This document shows positions 33,202 to 45,112 of a stretch of 64,000 bases of DNA, one piece after another. The stretch covers positions 310,001 through 374,000 of the forward strand of contig NW_024881985.1 of NCBI RefSeq assembly GCF_019059575.1, read 5' to 3'. A model generated the notes under the pieces. The model saw only the letters and a program-made list of their open reading frames with translations. It had not been told where the DNA came from and made no database searches. This DNA is from Amphibalanus amphitrite (taxonomy: Eukaryota > Arthropoda > Thecostraca > Balanomorpha > Balanidae). A program made the position numbers and the translations under genes. Position 1 is the stretch's first letter; every line of letters starts with the position of its first letter.

Positions 33202-36200
33202 GCTAAATATTGTTGTGCTGCTAAGCGGGAAGCATCGCCTAAGCAACAGCGTCTATTCGCCGCGGATTTTCTCACACTTGACCGTGGCGTGGGCGCCATG
33301 AATATTTGCGGCACCCTCAAACCCAACACCACCATCACTTGACCATGACAGTGACCGCCAGCCGGCGACCGCCGACCGCGCGGCTCCGTCATTGAACGGC
33401 TTTGGCGTGATGCCGTGCGGCCGTCCGCTGGCTCCGAGCTATCACCATGATCCCCTGTCGTGACACCCAGCCGACGGCTAACTGTCCGCGCACCGGACTG
33501 CACGCCAGCCTGCCTTACGACATGAGTAACACGCAAACAAATCGCTGGAATTCACAGAATGAACCCATTCAAACGGTCATTGCCGTACGGGTAAGGAGTG
33601 AGCCTGTGCATTTTTATGGCGATTGAAGTGATAATCATAAATGGTTTCAATGCGGTTTGAAGCTAAGGATCTCCTGTTGAACCTTGGAGGCTATAATTTG
33701 TACATTCAACAGCATCACCGACAAGGTCATTGCCTTCAGCTATTTTCACCCCGGGTATCTTGTGCCCAAGTAAACAAAAAGTTACGAAAACAACTCTATA
33801 GATCACCTCCAACTGTGTCGCGCATTATGTCCCGCCGTACACTTCTCTCCACGCTGTAATCAAGGCACCACGTAATTGCTTCGACCTTGGCGAGTTCATG
33901 GGAAGGTTCAAGAACATAATGTATCAAAGTTGAATGATCCATGCTGTAATTCGGCTAAATAAAACTGAAACGAAGTGTCCACTTACGACATTAGCGATCA
34001 TTCTGCGGCGTTTCCACTGAAGTAGCGTGGCGAATCGTCGTCATATGCTGGTGTCCGACTTTGAGCGACCGCGGCTGGTCAGCCGGGCTCTGAGAGGAGG
34101 TCGGCCGAGTCACTGTCCGGTCTAACTGGCCTGGTCCGGTCACCGACTCACCGCCCGACCGCGCCGCGCCGGTCAGCCGGCAGTTACGCAACCCGGCTAG
34201 CCTTCTGTGCGCCGTGGCAGTCACCGGAGACTGCGAGTCGGCGTGGGGCGCTAGCACCAGCGCCCTTCGCCCGCCCGCCGCTCACGTTCGCTCCCCGCCC
34301 GCCTACGCCCGCCCGCATACCCATCGCGGTTGTTGACACCGCCGAAAGCTGGTCAGTAAGATGGACGCCAGTGTGCCAGGGTGGCCGGCGCGCCGGCCGG
34401 CTGGCTCATTTGCACCTGGCCTCTGGTCGTGCGCGTCGGGTCAGGGCCGGCCGGCCGGGTGCCAGTGACAGTGACGGTCGACCGGTGTGCCATCCGGGTC
34501 TCACTGAGAGCGAACGCCGCTCGCTGTCACGATTCATGAGCGTGGCGCAGCACAGCTGATTCGTATGCTAATTCTGTTGTGGATGATTCAGCTGGGGATG
34601 GCTGTGGCGCCTTGTGTGGGCCACAGGTGGGTGTATTTTTGGAACGCCCTGGTACCGAGTCCAGGGCAGCTGCTGGCACACCGAGAGATCCCGGTGTTTT
34701 GCTGTAGAGGGTGATACGAAAAAGCGCCATTTTTCCGTATGTGCGCAGCTTTTGACGGCGGGTGGCTTTAGAGAGGGTCGGTAAGGGTTGGACAAAAAGG
34801 TGCATTCGTAATGGGGATACTGCCCGTGGATGACGTCATAAACAAGTCTTGTGGTGTATCTGGCGGCCGAGGGGTGGACCTGGGGCCCCTGGCCGGCAGC
34901 GCGGCGTGCCAAGGTCCCCGTGGGGCCGGTGCCGGCGACTCTGTACTGCCGTCGGACAGACTGGAGGGAGCGGACCCGGTCCTCCCGGCAGTGTGCGCTC
35001 CCTCCGACCGCTGACGGCAGGCGGTGGTCCCACACTGCTCAGTGGCTCCAACTCGACCCCAGCGCCGACACTATCTAATACCAGCTGCATGTGCTGCCTT
35101 GGATAAACGCGATACCACCGTATGCAAATGCAAATAATGATCCTTCGTTGGCAGACCGGCTCCGATAAGGCACCGCGAAAACGAGTGATGTGGTAGCTAT
35201 TGCCTGCGATATTTATCGTCATACACGTATTCCAAACCACAGCGTCATGTGCCTATGGCCGAGTAAAAATAGTTCCCTGCCTGTGAAGGTTCACCTCGCG
35301 AGGCCGTGCTCGTGGTTGTGAGGCTGCTGCCCCGAATGGCGTGCTGTAGGGGTCACGGTCCTGGGGCGGGGGCGGGGGTGGCTGACTGCCGCTCCGCCCG
35401 GCTGGGAATCGTGACGGTCAGGGGACGGCTGACGGCGCACGGTCAGGAGAGTGGAGACCGACCGTCTACTGCTCGCTACCTCGCTCCTCTACCTCGCATC
35501 GCCTTTCTTAACTGACAGTGTCATGATTCTTGCTCTGTCAGGCTACGTGTGCTATACTTATTGGCTACCGCCGATTTATTGGCCCCTTGCTGATCGATAA
35601 GTCCCACGCAGCATTCAGTTCCGCTCTGTGAGTGGTCGGCGATTGGTGAGCGTCACCAGACGCCTACTTTCACCGCCGACAATGAGCGCGTTAGCGCCGC
35701 GTGCGACTACCGGCGCCGGCGGCTGCGAACGGGCGCACTTCTCACCGCCGCGCGCCGGCTAGTTTCCGGTTCCCAGTGTGTCTTTCTGCGAGCCGTATAT
35801 GGTAGCGCCTGGCGCGCTCTGCGCCGTATTCGCCACGCTCCGCGCTGGTGATTGGCCAGTTCGGTGGTTAGCAGACATGTGCGCCCCTTTAAACGGTTCT
35901 GTGACAACCGACAGCGCTGAATACCGACACTGAGCCTCTCAGAGGGTCGCGGACGACAGACAAAGCCCGCCACCACACACCGAGAACCAGATACACCGCC
36001 GCGAAATTCTTGTGCCACTTCACCAAAAAAGGTTGTCTATTGGCGGGTTGAATGGGCCATTTTGGGGTGATTTGGCCGGCGCGGCGGAGACCGGGGTCCT
36101 GTGAGGGACCAGGGCCACCTCGTTCACCCGATCCTCGGGAGGCTGAGACATAGTCCGGCCTCATGGCCGAGATACGCCGCCGCCGCGGTCGGCGCTCCGG

Positions 36201-37487
36201 TGGCCTTGGTTAGAATATCAGCCGGTCGGGGAGGATTGGCGATTGATATACTGCTCAGGGTGATGGGATTTGGGTGCGTTACCGGTTGGGTGCGCTGCCC
36301 GCTGAGTGCGTTGTCCGGTGGCCGAACTGGGGTGTGGGTATGGGTGTGTTGGTCGGTGGGTTGGTGGATGCCTTGCACAGTGGGTGCGCCGGCCGGTGGG
36401 TGGTGGGGGCGGTGGGCCCGCTGCACTGGGAGTCGGCAGCGCGCCGCTCCCACGGCCCGGACGCCGCCGCACCGACCGCGCACGGCTACTAATTCCTGGC
36501 TTGCAATCGGGTCCCGCCGAGGGGCCGCGCCGTCGCCTGCGCAGGATCACCCGGATCGGCGAGACCTGCGCGTCCGACCCGCGCGAAGTTCATTGCCATG
36601 AGAGCACCGTCAACAGAGAGGAATGTCAGGTTTCGAAAGCGGCCACTAATGCTACCGGTTTCTGGCACTGATCTGACGGCGCGCGCGGTGGGACAGCGCC
36701 GGGCCGAGGTGGCAAATCCTCCGGCTCCTCAGTGGGCCGACGGCGCCGCAGTTCGACCAATGAGCGGCCGCGCCGGTCGCGTGCTGTTGTCAGGAAGCGG
36801 GCCGTTTTTACCGATGTCTCGGTGAACGGGTCGGATGACAGTTGATGACGGCCGACTGCGGCTGCTGCGGTCAGTCAACAACTCTGCGGCAGCGGCGCGG
36901 CGGGCGTCACCTTGAACCTGCACACTGAACTCGCCGGTCGCGCGGACAGTGCCGCAATCCATGACGGTGCGCCGTCAGTGCCGGATTGTCACGTCACCTC
37001 TGTCGGATGACGGCGATTAAATCGCTTTCTCTCGGAGAATACACAGTCGAGCTGACGAGCGCGACACGCTACCGGGACGTTTTCTCTTCCTTTTATCCGT
37101 TAGTCGGAGAATATGATAAGGATCAGTGCTTAATGTCAGTTCCTGCTAATTTTAAAATTACCACCACCTAATGTCAGAATTTTTACTCGACGCTTATGCC
37201 AGCACTTTTATGATGGGGCACCATTTTACTATCCCATCTGATTAAAACCTTATCTGTGAGTCACGTATGACTATGACTGTATTCTTTCTTACTGAGCCAG
37301 CATCTTGGCGGGACTGACGGCGACAGCCCATCGCCACCTTGCTCTTCCCACCTCATTGACTACAGAGCTTGTCTCAAGACACCCGCCACTTCATTACCAT
37401 TCCGTCTACATCTGTGACCCCTCGTCACTAACGACCTGTCCCTAGTCGCTGACCTCTTCACTAACCCTGCTGTTCTTTTCGTTACAG
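33202..37487. other. EcR intron before the DNA-binding-domain exon
   Basis: No exon or clear repeat family was recognised. The segment alternates AT-rich parts (33540-33990, 37130-37260) and CpG-dense parts (34020-34520, 35640-36960). Confidence 0.5.
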
Positions 37488-37646
37488 GTCACGACGACCT
37501 AGCGTCACCTTGCAGTAATGGCCAGTTCGGCGACGACAAGCGGAAGAAGGGCCCGGTACCGCGACAGAATGAGGAGCTATGTCTCGTCTGCGGCGACCGT
37601 GCCTCCGGCTACCACTACAACGCGCTTACCTGCGAGGGCTGTAAAG
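37488..37646 (+). CDS. EcR: Ecdysone receptor, first DNA-binding zinc finger exon
   Basis: This 159-nt common exon sits between TTTTCGTTACAG and GTAAGA, phase 1 at both ends. It encodes [11 protein letters not shown], a basic stretch ([12 protein letters not shown]), and finger 1: [22 protein letters not shown]. The four cysteines coordinate zinc, and CEGCKG is the P-box that reads the AGGTCA-type half-site. The intron position after CEGCK-G is conserved among nuclear receptors. Copies of the exon's 3' end recur in the following intron (see findings). Confidence 0.98.
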
Positions 37647-37810
37647 GTAAGACAGTGCTCTCCTGCGAGAACTGTAAAGGTAACAAAGCGCTCACCTGAC
37701 AATGTCGCCTAAGAGATTGTCAGGTGAGCAATGTAAGGTGAGTAAATGTAAGAAAGTGGTCACCGAGGGCTGTAAACTGTCTTGCTCATCTGCGAGGGCT
37801 GTAAAGATAA
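37647..37810 (+). repeat. Degenerate copies of the exon 3' end and donor site
   Basis: The exon-intron junction motif TGCGAGGGCTGTAAAG (37631-37646) recurs as TGCGAGAACTGTAAAG+GTAAC (37664-37683), as GAGGGCTGTAAAC (about 37765-37777), and exactly at 37791-37806, where the donor GT has become AT. The copy at 37664 keeps a GT donor and reading frame. Confidence 0.85.
37690..37729 (+). repeat. Intronic hairpin near alternative donor
   Basis: GCTCACCTGACAAT (37690-37703) pairs perfectly with ATTGTCAGGTGAGC (37716-37729) around a 12-base loop. It lies 10 bases after the second donor GT (37680-37681) and contains a donor-like GGTGAGC in its 3' arm. Confidence 0.8.
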
Positions 37811-38969
37811 GAAAGCGCTCACTCTCCTTTCCGGGTTCTGAACTTGACCTGAAGTCAGGGCCGGTAAGTCCAGACTCGGGGGTGTCTGCGCAGCTAGTTT
37901 GTGGAGGTCAGGGGCCTCGGAGCGGGGCAGACCAGGGAGCGCTCCGTGTGAGACGGCCCGTGAAGGCCAGTCTCGGCTCCGTGACGGTCGTGACGCTACC
38001 AGGTGCCGCCCCGTGACCCGTCACGGCCGGCGGTCGCGCCGGCAACAGGTAACCGGCCTGATAGATGGGCCCTAACTCAGCCCCACGGCCATTGCAATAT
38101 GCCGGACAGCAAGCATCTATGGGAAAACGCCGCTGTTCGAAGCCGGTTAATGCGGCTTTATTTGAGGGTTATTTGGTCAGTGGGTGTGCTAATCTGCTCT
38201 CAATGTTCTCTCTCCAGTGTAGCCGTACCGTCTATGGTAGATATCAGTGTAACTACCCCCTAAGTCCGAGGTGATGTCCCCTACATCCTTTATTATGCCC
38301 TACCCCTTACGTCCGATGTATTCGTGCCTTTCACCGGTGCCGGCGGCTGTGATACGCTCCCAGTGTAGTCTGCTGTGGACTTCCCCCATGTCGATGCATC
38401 ATGTTCTGTTACTCTCCCAGTGCAGTTTGTTGTGATCTACTCCAGTGCAGTTTGCTATGCCCTGCTCTCTTCACCCGATATACAGAGCCGCGCCTCTCGC
38501 CGTTGCCGGCGGCGTTGGCGGCGCCGATGCCGCGTGTTGGGAGCCAAGGTCACCCCGCTGGCTGCGGGGCGGAACTGGCCGGCTCCAAGCGGGATGGCAC
38601 GGCCCGCCCGCCCCATCCTGCAGCCACGGGGTCCCTGACGACCCTCGGAGGGCACCGAGTGCAGCCCACAGCCCGCTGAATGCAGGCCGTGCGGGTTAAC
38701 AGCTCACCGCCGGGACGTACCGGTGACCTGGCGTGGGTGGCTCTACATGCGCGGTGGTCGCTCGGCTGGCACCAAGTAGCAACAGTGTCCCGGTCTCGTG
38801 TTGGTAGGGAGGGGTGCTGGATATATGGCTGACAGCTCTGACTCCGTCTGAGAGTGCCGCAGCTAATTGTTTCCCGTGCTGTCGCCACCCTGAGTTATTT
38901 TATTCTTCGTCGGCTTGGTTGCGAACTGAAACACTTGCATGTGAACTGACATGAGAACTTCTGTTTCAG

Positions 38970-39110
38970 GTTTCTTTCGGAGGAGCATGACGAAAAATTC
39001 AGTGTATGTATGCAAATATGGCCAAAACTGTGAAATCGACATGTACATGAGGAGAAAATGTCAAGAATGTCGGCTCAAGAAATGTCTAGCTGTCGGCATG
39101 AGGCCAGAAT
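38970..39110 (+). CDS. EcR: Ecdysone receptor, second DNA-binding zinc finger exon
   Basis: This 141-nt exon lies between CTGTTTCAG and GTAAGT, phase 1 at both ends. It encodes [20 protein letters not shown], then [20 protein letters not shown] and VGMRPE. The cysteines of finger 2 are all present. The stretch between C(KYGQN)C holds the D-box used in dimer contact, and [13 protein letters not shown] is the near-invariant nuclear receptor signature. The junction completes CVVPE with the next exon. Confidence 0.98.
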
Positions 39111-41275
39111 GTAAGTATTTTACATCACGGCAGTAATATGTTTGTGGCACCTTTTTGGCATGTGTATTGCGTTTCGCGTGAGGATACGGCTATGCTTTAA
39201 ATGACGGTTCGTCTCGTCATTTTTTTCGGGTTGCTATAGAAAATTAATTAGACAGACAAAGTCCATGATACAGCTCACGGCAGCCCGGGGGCAGCTGGTG
39301 GGTCTCGCTGTTCGCTGGAACGGACCTCCATCAGTTAAAGCCTCTCGGTCATAGAAATCCGCCAGGTTCGGTCCTCTCGGTCGGGCTGGCCCCTCTTATA
39401 ATCGTCAGTCAGCGGAACCCCGCTCTTAGAATGTGACCTAGATGCACGGAGCAGCGTGACCAGAGTTTTGTAAGCCTGTAAGACGCTTATCGGATCACGA
39501 GAATTAATGTAACACAAGGGTCATTGGCCTCGAAATGTTGACGCTCGTGCCTGCTTGGTTGAGCGCTCACTTCTCATTCATTTTCGTTTATTTGCTTGAA
39601 GTGTCGAGTCGACGCATCACAGTAATGGGTGTTTAATTTCCATATTCATAACATAACCTCATTATCTCCTCTGTTGAATTAATTTTTCGGCTCATTATGT
39701 CGAAAAGAATGTACGAGTAGCTTCACTTTGTATCTATTCTAATGGTGACAGAAGAAGCTTGAAATCCCTGAAGCCCAAGTACAGTGGTATTTATACTTGC
39801 CTTTGAAATTCCATAAATAACAATAGGTACTATTCAGTATTCATTGATAGCCAACAGTAAACATGGATGATGGATGTATGCATAAATCAGTCACAGGTAA
39901 GCCCTGATCAGGAACATTTATTCGGTTTATTCTTATCTTTATTATGGATGAATAATGCAGGCATATGGGGCACGGCAGGTCCTACATACTGTGATATACT
40001 GTCCTTGAGCGGGCTCCACTGAACGCCCCGTCGTGCCGCACTGGAACAATACCGGACGTTGGATCCTACTGACATGTTGTAGTCAACCTACCACAATACT
40101 TGAGGTCACAATCTGACCTGGATGGATCCCCCTACCACAACTATCAGCGGCTGGTCTGTCCGTTCCGACCAATAGCTGCGCCTTCATTCGCCCTTCCGTG
40201 TGTTGCGCAATCTGCTGTTGTTTCCTCCCTTCCCGCCCCGCCCGGAGGCCCCGATAGTTGTCTTTCCGCCCCGGCCCGTCCATCCGTCCGTCCGTCCGTC
40301 CGCTCGTCCGGTCCGTAGCCAGAATGTTGCAAAAGCGGGCGGCCTGCGGCCGGGTGGCGGCGTCTCGGCCGGCCTGCCGTGCTCTGCGCCGTTGAGCGGC
40401 GGTGGCGGCGGCAGCGGTCAGCCCCAAGGTCATTGGTGCATTGCCTCCAGTGTCGTCACGGAGCTGGCGCTGCACCTGGCGGGGGCGGGGGCGGGGGCGG
40501 GGCGGCGAGGAGATACACGGCCGGCACCCACGGGCCGCCGCCGACACTCCCCAAACGGAGCTGCGCAGAAGCCTAAAAAAAAAAAAATAATCGGTAATCA
40601 TAGGATTCTGCAACCGCGTACATGCCTCTGCAATTTATGTACGCATTTACATAAGGTGACAGATCGTCCGTAACTGATAAGCCGTGCAATTTAAAAATAA
40701 TTACGCATTCTATTATCATATTTATAAGTTAACGTGTGAAAGAGCTATTTCTGCTATCATCATGCTGCTGGCAGGGCGGGATATCCTTTGGACGAAAGTA
40801 GGGTCTTCGAGTGAACTCTGATCGGTGATGCAATGGATAAACACACACTGGCCAGCCGCCCGGTGAGCTGGGCCAATATTTGACAGGCGGGGTGTTGGCA
40901 CTTGGCAGGCGACGCAGCGGTACCCTGGCGCAATGGGAGGGCTGCGGAGGGGGAGAGGGCAGTTCGAGTGACCGCTGATGTCAGTTCCCGGGTATGTGTG
41001 CACTGTATATACAGTTATGCACGCTCGGTACCGGAGACTGAGAGGAGAAACGAGGGACGGGATGGATACTGAAAGGTGGGACTAATAGGACTGAATAAAG
41101 GGCAGAGTCTGGGTTACACGATAGAGGCTGGATCGAATTTTCTTACAGATTGTCAAAGCGGTGCCGCGATAAATGGCCGCAGTGCCTGAGTAATATGGCA
41201 CTAGAAATGGTGTTTATAGTTCGATGATTCTCCTGACTGACATGTTCTTATCTGACAAAATCCTCCTTTCCTCAG

Positions 41276-41406
41276 GTGTGGTACCGGAGTACCAATGCCA
41301 GGTGAAGAGGGAGGCCAAAAAGGCGCAGCGGGAGCGGGACCGGCCCAACTCGACCACCTCGGCGCAGGACGGGCCGGACTCCAAGCGGCAGCGGCTGGGC
41401 TCCACC
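41276..41406 (+). CDS. EcR: Ecdysone receptor, hinge (D domain) exon
   Basis: This 131-nt exon (acceptor CCTTTCCTCAG, donor GTAAGT) enters in phase 1 and leaves in phase 0. It encodes VVPEYQCQ, then VKREAKKAQRERDRPNSTT and a basic end (SKRQRLGST). The start is the C-terminal extension of the DNA-binding domain; the basic clusters are probable nuclear localisation signals. The sequence is close to crustacean EcR hinges as I know them. The reading frame stays open well into the following intron, but the strong donor marks the exon end. Confidence 0.95.
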
Positions 41407-42316
41407 GTAAGTGACCTTCCTGTCCATCACAGGGACGAGACCCTATCCCCGGGACGGGACGCCCCCTTTGGAGACGCCGCTCCCCTAGCCGGCCGGTCCA
41501 AGGACAAGGCCGCGCGCATCCCGTTCGGAGGATTAATTGGACCATTTTTGCTTGTCTACGGGCCGGGGAGTCGTCCCCCAGCGACCACGTGGCCGGCCGG
41601 CGAGGTCATTAGGCGCTGACCGGTGAACTGGTACGGCACACGTGGTCCGTCACGTGACCGGGTCACGCTGCTGTGTGTTGGGTCGCCGGTAAGTGTGTCT
41701 GTGTGTCAGTGGGATCGGGGCGGCTAGCGTGCTGTCGCCGGTAAAAGTAATGTCGTGCAGTGCGTTTTTCTGCCAAGCTGCGTACTATCGTAGGACATGT
41801 TTCCTCAAAACTTCCTGGTCGGTAGTCTGCATTGTTTCACGCAAAAATGGTATGGCACAGTGTCTTGTCGGTCCATTCGGGTTATAAGCTTGTGGAAGTA
41901 TTCTGTTATGTCAACAGAATATGTGCATTGTGCACTAAATGTGCAGTGTTGTCATTCAGAAGCAAACAAACCTGACCACAACAGACTAGCTGGTGTCGTG
42001 GTTTAACGAACAATCGCTGGTCAGAACGTGACATATGGGATTGTGCGAGCTGAGAAACCAAATCAGTCGGTTCAGCTGAAATTCGAGGCAGCATTTTTTT
42101 GGCAATGAACTTCCGAAATGCAATGTTATCTAATTTATGTACGTCTACTTCTTTCATCTTTTGTAGGCACACGACAATAATTTTAACTTGCGCCGCCACT
42201 CCGTAAGCGCACTTATATTCGAAAGTCATCCTCAGACTTGTATGCCCGTGGCCTGTGGTCTAGCATCCCCTGCGCGGTACCCCAGTATCTGACGAAGCTC
42301 CGATGCTGTGCCACAG

Positions 42317-42496
42317 GACCAGACGGTAGCTGTCGCTGGCGCGGCCGGCGGCGGCGGAGGCAGTATGCCCGCACCCGTCTCCCTTCCCGTACAGCGGCGC
42401 GCACTGACCGCCGAACAGAACGAGCTCATCAACCGGCTGGTGCAGTACCAGGAGGAGTACGAGTCACCCACCAAGGAGGACATGAGGCGCTCGGCG
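42317..42496 (+). CDS. EcR: Ecdysone receptor, LBD helix 1 exon
   Basis: This 180-nt exon (acceptor GTGCCACAG, donor GTGAGT) is phase 0 at both ends. It encodes a Gly-rich linker and then LTAEQNELINRLVQYQEEYE, SPTKEDMRRSA. That is helix 1 of the EcR ligand-binding domain, with the typical QxxYExPxxED motif. A second AG at 42322 could give a version lacking two residues. Confidence 0.95.
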
Positions 42497-44754
42497 GTGA
42501 GTACCTGCCCGCACAGACCGCGCCGTAGTAACACTCGAGGGAGGGGAGTGGGCGACTGTACTCGGCAGAGGTTACCTCGGGCTCTGGACTAGGAGAGGTG
42601 GGTTATACCCTGCGCCCTCAACAACACTGGGTGACCCCTTAGGGAATAGGGAGGCGCTTTGGGATGTTGTTAGCTCCTGGGTCCCGCTGCAACCAAGCTC
42701 ATCTCCCCCTACCCGGGCGCTGTACAGGGGACGGGAGGGTACAGAGTAGCCGTGCCAGGCTCGCGTGCAGCGCCAACCATTGCCGCGGCGCTCTGTGGCA
42801 GGAAGCACCTCCCGGAAAGTTTCCGTGCGGCAGTGTTCCGTCAGCGCTGCCTGGGAAGATAAATCGCCGTCTGTGCTGCGGACGCGGTGATAATCAGCCT
42901 CGCTGCAGACTCGGACGGGTCCCGTTTGTGGTTGGACGGGAGAGGCGGCAGGGGTGCAGTGGGGACGGACCCCGCTCCATGGAACGCCGATATCGCGTGC
43001 TCCCTAAGCCCTGCTGACCGCTCTCTCCTCGAGACTTTCTTCCGCGTCCGGGCGGTGTCGGTGAGAGGGGCCTAATCGTCTCCGGGCTGACGGGGAAGGA
43101 CATGCTGGATAGAGAGGGGATGTTAATAGTGTCCCCGGGGGGTCAGCGATGGGTGCTCACCATGTTCAGTGATATAGAGGTTAGAAAGTTGTAGGGTGAG
43201 AGGGAGGGCCAATCACAGAGGTTAGAAGGTTAGAGGGTTAAAGGGAGGGCCATTTAGGGTCCCCGAGCGGGTCTAGAGTGTGCGCTCACCGTGTTCACTG
43301 GTGTCGAGTGTTTGTGCGCTGGCTCTGCCGTGTATGGCGAGCGCTTTGTGTCCGCGTGACGCCCCGTGTCTACCCCGACGTGAGACGCTCTTCCCTGTCT
43401 GTCGCTTGCCGTCCGCCGGTGCACGGACCGTCCGTGCCACCGCGCGGCGGCCCCACGCTGTCCCTGGTCCGCTTCGCTCCCTGATCGGTTCCCCTGGTCT
43501 GAACATGCGCTCAGTGTCCTCACCAGAATACAGTAACGTACTTATCGAATTTATGTGCTGACTAACTAAGTTTGAGAAATTAACGATTTTCTCTTAACAC
43601 ATAACGCTTTGTATTTTTGTACTTTCCTGGTTTATTTTTAGCACGATCAAAATTATTTTATCGATCTAATTTCCACCAATAATGTTGTAACGCAAAATAA
43701 CTGGAAAACGATCTGCATAATTTGAGTTTGTGTCGCTGATAATCACAGCCACCGTTCTGATATTGAAGGAGGTTGTAAATTGGCCGATCAGGAGGCGGAG
43801 CGGGCCAACCCGACTGGAATGCCTCCCCTGCCCTCCCCATTTCTCTGCCTGGCTGCCCTGTGACCGCTTCTGAATGTGATGTGCACGGGGGTTGGGAATG
43901 GTGTCATGTGGTCGGTCGGTGGTTACCCACTCCCAGTCAGTCCTTAGCCTCTACCACAGAGCCGCTCACAGTGGATTCCAGCTGCAGTCCTGCAGGTATC
44001 CCCACCACAGATCGGCCTCCAGTTTACCAGGTGCCCTGTCCGTCAACCTCGGCAGGTGGAGTTGAACGTTAACGTAAGAGTAGTCTGCATTCTTATTTCT
44101 GATTATGAAGTTGCAACGTGGTTCTGTGACATGCGCTTATTATTTTCAAACGTTTGACCGTCTATTTCTTTCCGTCTCTTTTTGCCGTTTCGTCTCTGGG
44201 GCGAACAACTTAATTCAAACTAAATTTGAGCGGATATCTCCGTACCAGTTTCGTTCTGAGAACCAGCCTCGTGACAAAATGAATAACATTTCCGATAAAA
44301 AATGCGGAGACGGTGGTCGGGCGTGCCTTAGTCACCGGCTCTTTCCGCGTTCCTCGGCACGGTAGCAGATCGTGACGTGATCCGTTACGCCGTGTTGTTT
44401 TGACGGGACATTTCCTCGTTATTGCCAGCCAGTGTCGGCTGCCGCTGCTCCGTCATTGCCATTTACTGCGGAATGGTAGCAGCCCAACCTGAAAACCACA
44501 TTCTCTGAAAGGATAGATGGCCGCCATACCTTATCTGAGGTGAACGGAAGCGGTTCGCGTTTTTACGAGTTTTCTTCCTGCATTTAATGAGCTACCTCCA
44601 TTGATAAGAGCGATAGCCGGTAGCCTCCACTGCCGAGGGGACATTCCTTGCACATATTTTTCTCCGTCCTCTGTCCTTCCTGTGACTTTCAACCACCCGG
44701 TGAGCTGGCGGAACGACCGTCACTGGCCCCGGGGGCTAACGTCAGTGACGTGTA

Positions 44755-44959
44755 TCACCGGGCACCCGAACACGGGCTGACGTCGGTGATACGAGTCACC
44801 AACCTGTGACTGACGTCGGCGCCGTGTATCACCGATCGTCGGTTGACGTGTATCACCGATCGTCGGTTGACGTGTATCGTCAATCGTCGTCTGACGTCGG
44901 TGACGTATCGCCTAACGTCGATGACGTATCGCCTGACGTCGGTGACGCCGTCGTTGCAG
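44755..44959 (+). repeat. Tandem repeats upstream of LBD exon variant a
   Basis: Short units built from GTGTATCACCGATCGTCGGT and TGACGTCGGTGACGTATCGC repeat up to the acceptor at 44958-44959. The last 20 bases before the exon are poor in pyrimidines, so this acceptor looks weak beside that of variant b. Confidence 0.75.
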
Positions 44960-45112
44960 CTGGAGCGGACCAGCTCGGACCCCGCCGAGCTGCAGTGTAA
45001 GCAGATCACCGGCCTGACGGTGCTCACCGTTCGACTCATAGTCGAGTTCACCAAACGGCTACCCGGCTTCCAGGACAAGCTCTGTCGCGAGGACCAGATT
45101 TGCTTAGTCAAG
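44960..45112 (+). CDS. EcR: Ecdysone receptor, alternative LBD helix 3-4 exon (variant a)
   Basis: This 153-nt exon (acceptor GTTGCAG, donor GTGACT) is phase 0 at both ends and encodes the same segment as 46832-46987. It reads ITGLTVLTVRLIVEFTKRLP, then GFQDKLCREDQICLVK. The two Thr positions that contact ecdysteroid in helix 3 (xTxLT) and the charge-clamp Lys (EFTK) are kept. It differs from the usual EcR pattern by Glu-Met to Gly-Leu before the first Thr, one extra residue in GFQDKL, and DQICLVK in place of DQITLLK. Using both exons together would keep frame but duplicate the helix, so they are probably mutually exclusive. Confidence 0.88.

Noticed and set aside
44806-45000. Repeat-encoded peptide frame upstream of LBD exon variant a
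   Set aside because: It is made by a short tandem DNA repeat and lies in the intron; the exon begins at the acceptor at 44959/44960.
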